7,691 bases of DNA from Nitrosomonadales bacterium (GTDB taxonomy: Bacteria > Pseudomonadota > Gammaproteobacteria > Burkholderiales > SG8-41). The stretch lies in the NCBI GenBank assembly GCA_009885185.1, contig VFLF01000379.1, forward strand, positions 1-7,691. Direction: 5' to 3'. The translations under genes and the position numbers were made by a program. Positions 1 through 5,536 of this stretch are shown here, piece after piece. Numbering within the stretch: the stretch's first letter is position 1; every line of letters begins with the position of its first letter. The notes under the pieces were generated by a model that was given only the letters and a program-made list of their open reading frames with translations, did not search any database and was not told where the DNA came from.

Positions 1-1761
1 GGCCTGTTTCGCCTCGGCGCCATCGTCAATTTTCTGTCGCACCCGGTAATCGTCGGCTTTACCAACGCGGCAGCCATCATTATTGCGCTGTCGCAACTGA
101 GCAAACTGCTCGGCCTATCGACCGAGCGCAGCCAACATTTCCTGGTCGATATCTGGGGCGTGCTGCGCGTGGCGGGCGACACGCACTGGCCGACACTGGC
201 GATGGGCTTATTCGCCTTCGCCATCATGCTGGCGTTGCGCAAGTATCTGCCGAAATGGCCGGGCGTGCTGGTCGCCGTGACCGTGACCACCCTGTTAAGC
301 TGGGGACTCGGCTTTGAGCGCAATACGCGCGCCGAACTGACTGAATTCGGCGATCTGCCGGTGCGCATCGTGATCGAGACGGTGATGGGCACCAGCGTGC
401 GCCTGGCTGAACTGGATCGCGAAATCGCCGGCAAGAACGCCGAAATCGCCACGCTGAAGCGTGACTACCCTGAAGGCCATCCGCGAATGCTCGCGCTGGA
501 TTACGACGTGGATGTGCTGCGTTTCGATAGCCGCATCGTCGAGCGCGAACGCGCGCAACGGCTTGTGGAACTGAAAAAATTCAAGCTGGTGATGGTGACG
601 GGCGCCCCGCCGCAATTTCACCTGGAAGACTTAAAGCCCGCCGCCGCCAAAACCGATGGCCGCCTGTGGCGCGTCAGCCGGATGGACAAGGGCACGGTGC
701 ATCTGCGGGGCGGCGGCGAGGTGGTGGGCGCCATTCCGCCCGGCCTGCCGAGTCTGGCCGTGCCCAAGCTCAGCCTCGAAATGCTGTCGGCCCTGTTCAG
801 CACCGCACTGGTAATCACACTGGTGGGTTTCATGGAGGCGGTTTCGGTGGCGAAATCCATGGCCACCAAAACACGCCAGCGTATCGACCCCAATCAGGAA
901 TTGATCGGACAGGGGCTGGCCAACATCGTCGGCAGCTTTTGCAAGTCGTTACCGGTCAGCGGTTCCTTCTCGCGCTCGGCGGTGAACCTGACCTCCGGCG
1001 CGCTGACGGGCATGTCATCGGTGGTCACCGCGGTCATCGTACTGGTAACGCTGCTGCTGTTCACGCCGCTGCTCTACCACCTGCCGCAGGCAGTACTGGC
1101 GGCAGTGATCATGATGGCGGTCATCAACCTCGTCAACGTCAAGGCCATTGTGCATGCGTGGAAAGCGCACAAACACGACGGCATCGCCGCCGTCGTGACC
1201 TTTGCCGCCACGCTCGGCTTCGCGCCGCATCTGGATACCGGACTGCTGGTGGGCGCTGGGCTCGCCATCGTGTTGTATCTCTATCGCACCATGCGCCCGC
1301 GCGTGGTGATCCTGTCGCGTCATCCCGACGGCACGCTGCGCGACGCGCGGCTTTTTGATCTGCCGACCAGCGAGCACATCATCGCGATCCGTTTCGACGG
1401 CTCGCTGTATTTCGCCAACGTGCCGTATTTCGAGGACGCCATCCTTGCCGAGGCGGCACGCAATCCCAAGGCGCAGTACATTCTGGTGGTCAGCGAGGCC
1501 ATCAATGAAATCGACGGCTCCGGCGAAGAAGTGGTTCGCCACCTGGTAACACGCCTGCGCGATCGCGGCCTGACGATAGTGTTCTCCGGCGTGAAGCTGC
1601 AGGTGATGAACGTGCTGCGCCGCACCGGCCTGCACGATACCATCGGCACGGAGAATTTTTTCAATACCGAAGATGCCGCGCTCGAGGCGATCTACACGCG
1701 TATCACCGACAGCGAATTCTCCGCCGCGGCATGCCCCTTGCGCCGGCGCTCCGCTGCATGA
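1..1761 (+). CDS. SulP-family inorganic anion transporter with STAS domain (5' partial), carrying a large TM7-TM8 insertion
   Basis: The reading frame is open from base 1, so the N terminus lies outside the window; 586 residues are visible. Family: SulP/SLC26 secondary transporters of the inner membrane, which move sulfate, bicarbonate or other anions; the substrate cannot be read from sequence. Seen: the TM4-TM5 region at residues 1-40 (RLGAIVNFLSHPVIVGFTNA), predicted TM6 about 63-81 and TM7 about 87-105. The family signature VVGAIPPGLPS is at about 241-251, TM8 starts near 259, and NQELIGQG starts at 298. The TM10 anion-site signature SGSFSRSAVN begins at 320. A cytoplasmic STAS domain covers about 430-570, with loop motif IDGSG (Asp at 505), which keeps the Ser of the SpoIIAA-type DxSG site. 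Odd: residues 106-240 are mostly an insertion not usual in SulP proteins. A second SulP gene follows 106 bp downstream on the same strand. Family call is firm; substrate is unknown. Confidence 0.93.
   Translation, partial: GLFRLGAIVNFLSHPVIVGFTNAAAIIIALSQLSKLLGLSTERSQHFLVDIWGVLRVAGDTHWPTLAMGLFAFAIMLALRKYLPKWPGVLVAVTVTTLLSWGLGFERNTRAELTEFGDLPVRIVIETVMGTSVRLAELDREIAGKNAEIATLKRDYPEGHPRMLALDYDVDVLRFDSRIVERERAQRLVELKKFKLVMVTGAPPQFHLEDLKPAAAKTDGRLWRVSRMDKGTVHLRGGGEVVGAIPPGLPSLAVPKLSLEMLSALFSTALVITLVGFMEAVSVAKSMATKTRQRIDPNQELIGQGLANIVGSFCKSLPVSGSFSRSAVNLTSGALTGMSSVVTAVIVLVTLLLFTPLLYHLPQAVLAAVIMMAVINLVNVKAIVHAWKAHKHDGIAAVVTFAATLGFAPHLDTGLLVGAGLAIVLYLYRTMRPRVVILSRHPDGTLRDARLFDLPTSEHIIAIRFDGSLYFANVPYFEDAILAEAARNPKAQYILVVSEAINEIDGSGEEVVRHLVTRLRDRGLTIVFSGVKLQVMNVLRRTGLHDTIGTENFFNTEDAALEAIYTRITDSEFSAAACPLRRRSAA
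316..720 (+). other. Extra domain inside the first SulP transporter: predicted helical hairpin or coiled coil between TM7 and TM8
   Basis: About 135 codons separate the end of TM7 (WGLGF) from the VVGAIPPGLP signature that normally follows after roughly 10 residues. The second SulP in this window has only about 8 residues there. The insert has a charged stretch (394-582) that reads as two amphipathic helices, LAELDREIAGKNAEIATLKR and LDYDVDVLRFDSRIVERE, joined by a turn containing YPEGHPRM. A likely beta-rich part follows, with LVMVTGAPPQFHLEDL and RLWRVSRMDKGTVHLRGGG. From known SLC26/SulP topology (cytoplasmic N terminus, TM7 running outward) the insert should face the periplasm; that is inference. 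Its codon use looks like the rest of the gene and the frame is unbroken, so it is not a sequencing artefact or decay. Function is unknown. Confidence 0.7.
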
Positions 1762-1832
1762 AAGGTATTCGCATTCATGAATCCTCTGCCGACATACCGT
1801 CCAACCAACAGAATCCCGGCGATGTTAAAGCA

Positions 1833-1861
1833 TTGAGACAGTTTGGGCTTTGCCCGATAAT
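1833..1861 (+). promoter_or_regulatory. Candidate sigma70 promoter overlapping the start of the second SulP gene
   Basis: TTGAGA (1833-1838, 5 of 6 to consensus), a 17-base spacer, then GATAAT (1856-1861, 5 of 6). Expected transcription start is near 1868, which coincides with a GTG in the SulP reading frame. If the promoter is real, translation starts leaderless at GTG 1868 or further in at ATG 1934, and TTG 1850 is excluded. The rest of the gap from 1762 shows no terminator, so readthrough from the first SulP gene is also likely. Chance occurrence cannot be excluded. Confidence 0.4.
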
Positions 1862-1867
1862 CGTCGT

Positions 1868-3706
1868 GTGATACCCGATCTCTCCCAACACGCATTGCTG
1901 CGCCGCCTGTTCCCGTTTCTGAACTGGTGGCCCATGGTCAACCGAGAAACACTACGCGCGGACGGCATGGCGGCACTGGTGGGCGCCATTGTGGTTTTGC
2001 CGCAAGGCGTAGCCTTTGCCACATTGGCCGGCCTGCCGCCCCAATATGGCCTCTACGCCGCGATGATACCGGTGATTATCGCGGCCCTGTTCGGATCAAG
2101 TTGGCATCTGGTCTCCGGCCCCACTAACGTCATTTCGATTTTTCTGTTCGCCAGCCTGAGCGTGCTGGCGGAGCCGGCAAGCGCGGATTACATCAAATTA
2201 GCGCTGACGGTGACATTTCTGGCAGGCATTATGCAACTGGCCATGGGCATCGCGCGCATGGGCGCACTAGTGAACTTTATTTCGCACACGGTAGTGATCA
2301 GCTTTACCGCGGGTGCGGCATGCCTGATTATCGCCGCCCAAATCAACAACTTCTTTGGCATCCAGATACCACGGGGCTTGTCGTTTCTCGATACATTGGA
2401 AACCTTTGTGCACGGGTTACCGGATACCAATCTTTACGTCGCGGCTGTCGGCGCTGTCACGCTACTCGCAGGCATCGTTACGCGCCGGCGCCATCCGAAA
2501 TTTCCGTATATGATCTCGGCGATGCTCGCGGGCAGTGTATTTGCGTTTCTGCTCGAGCTGATTTTCGGCGCTGACCGAGCCGGCATCGCCATGGTGGGAA
2601 ACCTGCCAGGCAGCTTGCCGCAACTCTCCCGTCCGGACATATCCGCCGATACGCTCAAGAAAACCTTGCCGGTGGCACTTGCGGTGATGATTCTCGCGCT
2701 GACCGAAGCGGTATCTATCTCGCGCGCCATCGCCGCAAAGAGCGGACAACGCATCGACGGCAATCAGGAATTCATCGGACAAGGCTTATCCAATATCGCC
2801 GGCGCGTTTTTCTCCGGCTACGCCAGTAGCGGCTCGTTCAATCGCAGCGGCGCCAACGTCGAAGCCGGCGCGCGCACGCCGCTTGCCGCCGTGGGCTCGG
2901 CGTTGATCCTGATATGCCTGATGCTGGTGGTAGGGCCGCTGACCAATCATTTGCCGTTGGCGGTGATGGGCGCCATTCTGTTTATGGTGGCGTACGGGCT
3001 GATCGATATTCCGCAGATACGCGCGATCATGCGCACCAGCCGGCGCGAGACCGTGGTCATGCTGGTCACGTTTACCTCGGCATTGCTGGTGCATCTGGAG
3101 TTCGCAATCTACGCCGGCGTGTTGTTGTCGCTGATTTTGTATCTGATGCAAACCTCGCATCCGCGCATACTGGATGTGAAACCCGATCCACAACCCGGCA
3201 GCTACCATTTCACTGCCGACACGAAACTGCCCGATTGCCCGCAGGTCAAAATGCTGCGCATCAACGGCGAGGCCTTTTTCGGCGCGGTCGACCACATACA
3301 AACCCATATCGAACAAGTGGATGAGCGAATGCCGACGCAAAAGCATTTGCTGATCATTGCCAGCGGCATCAACTTCGTCGATATTGCCGGAGCGGAATTG
3401 CTCACCCACGAAGCACGACGGCGGCGGCGCATGGGTGGCGGTCTGTACCTTTACCGCATGAAAGATTCGACGCGGCATTTTCTCGAACGCGGCGGTTATA
3501 TGGATATCATTGGCCGCGAAAACGTGTTTGATATAAGAGAAGCACCGATGGACGCCATTTATCCCAAGCTCGACGTCGCGATCTGCCAGTCCTGCCAGTT
3601 ACGAATCTTCAATCAGTGCAAGAGCATCCTGCCCAACGGGACGCCGCGCGAACAATCTCGGGAAGTGCTGACGCTAACGCCGCCAGGCACACCAACACAT
3701 GGCTAA
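1868..3706 (+). CDS. SulP-family inorganic anion transporter with STAS domain and Cys-rich tail
   Basis: Complete SulP/SLC26-type inner-membrane anion transporter, 612 residues from GTG 1868; substrate unknown. Seen: N-terminal LRADGMAALVGAIVVLPQGV, TM3 signature VSGPTNVISIFLFASL starting at about residue 82, and a short TM7-TM8 loop leading to MVGNLPGSLP. NQEFIGQG starts at 299 and the TM10 anion-site motif SGSFNRSGAN at 321. A cytoplasmic STAS domain covers about 430-560. In the STAS loop the motif is VDIAG (Asp 505), with Ala where DxSG proteins have the phosphorylatable Ser. The tail has Cys 573, 576 and 584 (CxxCx7C). Start choice: the frame is open from TTG 1850, GTG 1868 and ATG 1934 are alternatives, and none has a good Shine-Dalgarno. 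GTG gives VIPDLSQ ahead of the conserved FPFLNWWP segment, which ATG 1934 would remove. It is homologous to the upstream SulP but clearly diverged. The end overlaps the adenosyltransferase gene by 8 bases. Confidence 0.93.
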   Translation: MIPDLSQHALLRRLFPFLNWWPMVNRETLRADGMAALVGAIVVLPQGVAFATLAGLPPQYGLYAAMIPVIIAALFGSSWHLVSGPTNVISIFLFASLSVLAEPASADYIKLALTVTFLAGIMQLAMGIARMGALVNFISHTVVISFTAGAACLIIAAQINNFFGIQIPRGLSFLDTLETFVHGLPDTNLYVAAVGAVTLLAGIVTRRRHPKFPYMISAMLAGSVFAFLLELIFGADRAGIAMVGNLPGSLPQLSRPDISADTLKKTLPVALAVMILALTEAVSISRAIAAKSGQRIDGNQEFIGQGLSNIAGAFFSGYASSGSFNRSGANVEAGARTPLAAVGSALILICLMLVVGPLTNHLPLAVMGAILFMVAYGLIDIPQIRAIMRTSRRETVVMLVTFTSALLVHLEFAIYAGVLLSLILYLMQTSHPRILDVKPDPQPGSYHFTADTKLPDCPQVKMLRINGEAFFGAVDHIQTHIEQVDERMPTQKHLLIIASGINFVDIAGAELLTHEARRRRRMGGGLYLYRMKDSTRHFLERGGYMDIIGRENVFDIREAPMDAIYPKLDVAICQSCQLRIFNQCKSILPNGTPREQSREVLTLTPPGTPTHG

Positions 3707-4253
3707 TCGGCTAACCAAAATCTACACCCGCACCGGCGACAAAGGCGACACCGGCCTTGCCGACGGCTCGCGCGTGGCCAAAGACGCGCCGCGCATCGAG
3801 GCTATGGGTGATATCGATGAGTTAAACAGTGCCCTCGGCGTATTGCTCGCCGAAGACTTGCCCGCCGATCTGCGCACGTGCCTTGCCAATGTGCAAAACG
3901 ATTTATTCGATCTGGGTGGCGAACTGAGCGTGCCGGGACACCCGATACTGGCCGAAAGCCACGTCGCGCAACTGGAAGCCGCGCTGGATCGGTTCAACGC
4001 CGATTTGCCCGCGCTGAAGGATTTTATTTTGCCCGGCGGCTCGCGTGCCGCCGCGCTGGCGCACGTGGCGCGCACCGTGTGCCGTCGCGCCGAACGGCAC
4101 GTGGTGACGCTGGCGAAAACAGAAGCCGTGCCCGACCTCGCCTGCCCGTATCTGAACCGGCTGTCGGATTTGCTGTTTGTGGCAAGCCGGGTGTTGAATC
4201 GCCTTGGGAGCGACGGCGATGTGTTGTGGCAGCCGGGGAAGAATCGAAAATAA
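3699..4253 (+). CDS. pduO: PduO-type ATP:cob(I)alamin (corrinoid) adenosyltransferase
   Basis: A cytoplasmic enzyme that transfers the 5'-deoxyadenosyl group of ATP to cob(I)alamin or cob(I)yrinic acid diamide, making adenosylcobalamin for B12-dependent mutases, eliminases or reductases. Seen: 184 residues, the usual size for a single-domain PduO/MMAB-type protein. The N-terminal ATP-binding motif is TRTGDKGDTGL (residues 10-20), followed by GDIDELNSALG (37 onward) and FILPGGSR (109 onward). RTVCRRAER (125-133) and NRLSDLLFVASR (153-164) are the conserved Arg/Glu and Asn/Asp helices of the active site. It is not related to the CobA/BtuR family. The start ATG lies inside the end of the SulP gene (ATGGCTAA overlap) and has only a weak, distant AGG upstream, so translation is probably coupled to SulP. 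No other B12 gene is in the window. The symbol follows family usage and does not imply a propanediol operon. Confidence 0.93.
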   Translation: MANRLTKIYTRTGDKGDTGLADGSRVAKDAPRIEAMGDIDELNSALGVLLAEDLPADLRTCLANVQNDLFDLGGELSVPGHPILAESHVAQLEAALDRFNADLPALKDFILPGGSRAAALAHVARTVCRRAERHVVTLAKTEAVPDLACPYLNRLSDLLFVASRVLNRLGSDGDVLWQPGKNRK

Positions 4254-4256
4254 TCG

Positions 4257-4613
4257 CTATAGCAATTCGGTGTCGTCATGCGCATAAGCCGGCGAGCAGG
4301 CGCACAGAATTTTCAGCGGAACATCACCCACGCACGCGATGCAATGCGCCGTTCCCGGCAGGATGCAAATGGTGTCGCCTACCGCCACCGAAAATTGTTG
4401 TGCACCCAGCGTCATGCATCCGGCGCCCTGCGTGATGTGGTAAATCTCTTCGGTCACGCGGTGCCGGTGCAGCGCGGTTGTCGCGCCCGGCTCGACGATG
4501 GCCTCGGCGAAACTTTGTGCGCGATTGCCGTGTTGTGCCGGATGCATCAGCTCGCGGATATGCGAACCGTCCTTGGTGATGTATGGCGTGATCGAGGCGT
4601 AAACGGTTTTCAT
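4257..4613 (-). CDS. Small single-domain cupin protein, function unknown
   Basis: 118 residues on the minus strand, one conserved beta-barrel cupin domain. Cupin motif 1 runs from P42-G43 to G63: His49, His51 and Glu55 or Glu56 are the expected metal ligands (LHRHRVTEEIYHITQG). Motif 2 is GDTICILPGTAH, with His90 as the fourth ligand. The protein should bind a divalent metal in the cytoplasm (no signal peptide). Members of this group include isomerases, dioxygenases and sugar-binding proteins, and the sequence does not say which. It is Cys-rich for its size (Cys 66, 83, 91, 94, 104, 106), with Cys91 next to ligand His90. Its stop is 3 bp from the stop of the adenosyltransferase (convergent), with only a short GCTATAGC palindrome between the two and no clear terminator. 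It is transcribed divergently from the racemase gene. Confidence 0.85.
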   Translation of the reverse strand: MKTVYASITPYITKDGSHIRELMHPAQHGNRAQSFAEAIVEPGATTALHRHRVTEEIYHITQGAGCMTLGAQQFSVAVGDTICILPGTAHCIACVGDVPLKILCACSPAYAHDDTELL

Positions 4614-4676
4614 GGCTCGTCGTTGAGTAGCAGGTAGAATTCAACATGGTGACAATGGAACATTTTACGGCACATC
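4614..4676. promoter_or_regulatory. Divergent intergenic region between the cupin and racemase genes
   Basis: The 63 bp between two divergent start codons must carry the 5' control of the cupin gene. It probably carries that of the racemase too, since no same-strand gene lies immediately upstream. I see a TAGAAT (4635-4640, 5 of 6 to a -10 box) on the plus strand without a convincing -35 partner. On the minus strand there is a TTGTCA (complement of 4650-4655) without a good -10. No strong Shine-Dalgarno precedes ATG 4677. No clear operator repeat is visible. Confidence 0.3.
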
Positions 4677-5399
4677 ATGAGTAAACAAGCACGGCTATTG
4701 GGCGTGCTCGGCGGCATGGGGCCGCTGGCGACAGTGGATTTCCTCCACAAACTGATCGAGGAAACCCCCGCCCTGCGCGATCAGGATCACATCCCCGTGA
4801 TCGCCTATTCCGTGCCGCAGATTCCCGACCGGCCGTCGGCCATCACGGGGCAAGGCGAATCGCCGCTGCCGCACATGCTGGCGGGTCTTCATACGCTAAA
4901 AACCGCCGGCGCGCAGGCCATCGCCATCGCCTGCAACACCGCACACTTTTGGTACGACGACCTGGTTCGGCAAGGCGGCTTGCCGATTCTGCACATCGCC
5001 GACGCGGCATGCGCGGCCTTGCCGGATAATGGCTCGCAACGCGTGGGACTGCTGGCGACCACGGGCACGGTGGCGGCGGGGTTTTACCAGTCACGTTTTA
5101 GCGCCCGCGGCATCGAGTGCCTGCTTTCCAGCGATGATGAACAACAAACGCTGGTGGCGCCCGCCATCGAATGCGTCAAACGCAACGATCTCGCGCAAGC
5201 GCATGCCCTCGCCGCGCGCGCCGCGCGTCACCTGCTGGATCGCGGCGCTCAGAGCATTGTGATGGGCTGCACGGAACTTCCGCTGGCAATCGAACACCAG
5301 GCGGCGGATGTGTCGGCGCACTGCATCGACGCCACGCGCGCGCTGGCCCGCGCGTGTGTCGCGTGGTGGTGCATGGACGGAAATACCGCACCACCATAG
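4677..5399 (+). CDS. Aspartate/glutamate racemase family protein (amino-acid racemase)
   Basis: A PLP-independent racemase of the Asp/Glu/hydantoin racemase superfamily, 240 residues, close to the family's usual 230-240. Seen: N-terminal GVLGGMGPLATVDF (residues 9-22), the first catalytic Cys in ACNTAH (Cys86), and the second in MGCTELPL (Cys198). Glu200 follows as in aspartate racemases. These two Cys act as the acid/base pair that removes and returns the alpha proton on opposite faces. The two-domain alpha/beta pattern is intact and there is no signal peptide, so it acts in the cytoplasm. Substrate is probably aspartate or glutamate, but the group includes broad-specificity amino-acid racemases. 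It lies just upstream of gltIJK on the same strand, which fits a role in acidic amino-acid use. An AT-rich hairpin with a T run begins one base after the stop codon. Confidence 0.9.
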   Translation: MSKQARLLGVLGGMGPLATVDFLHKLIEETPALRDQDHIPVIAYSVPQIPDRPSAITGQGESPLPHMLAGLHTLKTAGAQAIAIACNTAHFWYDDLVRQGGLPILHIADAACAALPDNGSQRVGLLATTGTVAAGFYQSRFSARGIECLLSSDDEQQTLVAPAIECVKRNDLAQAHALAARAARHLLDRGAQSIVMGCTELPLAIEHQAADVSAHCIDATRALARACVAWWCMDGNTAPP

Positions 5400-5422
5400 A
5401 ACAAATATAAGTATTTGTTTTT
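5400..5422 (+). terminator. Candidate weak terminator after the racemase gene
   Basis: A perfect 8-bp inverted repeat, AACAAATA (5400-5407) and TATTTGTT (5412-5419), with a 4-base loop TAAG, runs directly into a T stretch (5418-5422). It begins immediately after the racemase stop. The stem has only one C and one G per arm, so it would be much weaker than a standard intrinsic terminator. A second overlapping inverted repeat (TTGTTT, AAACAA; 5415-5428) is possible. The AT-rich sequence may instead serve the gltI promoter downstream. Confidence 0.4.
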
Positions 5423-5447
5423 AAACAATTATTTAATTTACGCGCTA

Positions 5448-5476
5448 TGGACATTGCCCGCCACATAGGCTAAATT
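5448..5476 (+). promoter_or_regulatory. Candidate sigma70 promoter of gltI with an AT-rich upstream stretch
   Basis: TGGACA (5448-5453, 5 of 6 to the -35 consensus), a spacer of exactly 17 bases, then TAAATT (5471-5476, 4 of 6 to the -10). Upstream, 5400-5440 is strikingly AT-rich in an otherwise GC-rich window and ends 7 bases before the -35, where an UP element would sit. The predicted start near 5483 gives an untranslated leader of about 54 bases. This would let gltI be expressed separately from the racemase. Confidence 0.5.
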
Positions 5477-5525
5477 TGCATGTACTGGTTTTCAGGTTGA
5501 ACATAAAAACGGTTTCTCAACAACG

Positions 5526-5530
5526 AGGAG
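5526..5530 (+). promoter_or_regulatory. Ribosome binding site of gltI
   Basis: AGGAG lies 6 bases before ATG 5537. It is the clearest Shine-Dalgarno in the window and fixes the gltI start. It contrasts with the poor sites before the racemase, gltJ and the SulP gene, which suggests high translation of the binding protein. Confidence 0.8.
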
Positions 5531-5536
5531 TTATTT

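Noticed and set aside
666..1358. 230-codon open frame in another plus-strand frame within the first SulP gene
   Set aside because: Low-complexity Gly/Arg/His-rich shadow product; the SulP frame is the real one across the same bases.
1773..1782. Perfect 10-bp palindrome ATTCATGAAT in the gap between the SulP genes
   Set aside because: Single short AT-rich palindrome with no second copy or known operator match; not enough to call a site.
1778..1837. Possible 19-codon leader peptide (MNPLPTYRPTNRIPAMLKH) between the two SulP genes, with AAAGG upstream
   Set aside because: Poor spacing of the AAAGG, no attenuator hairpin, no regulatory codon run; such a short frame is expected by chance.
2786..3478. 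230-codon open frame on the minus strand opposite the second SulP gene
   Set aside because: The translation is rich in His, Arg and Gln, has no domain and no start context, and lies entirely within a certain gene.
4252..4267. Near-palindrome around GCTATAGC between the convergent adenosyltransferase and cupin stops, considered as a bidirectional terminator
   Set aside because: Too short and weak (one mismatch, no loop, no adequate T run on either side).
3878..4435. 185-codon plus-strand frame spanning the adenosyltransferase end and the cupin gene
   Set aside because: Both underlying genes have clear family motifs in other frames; this product is Arg/Ala-rich without any recognisable motif.
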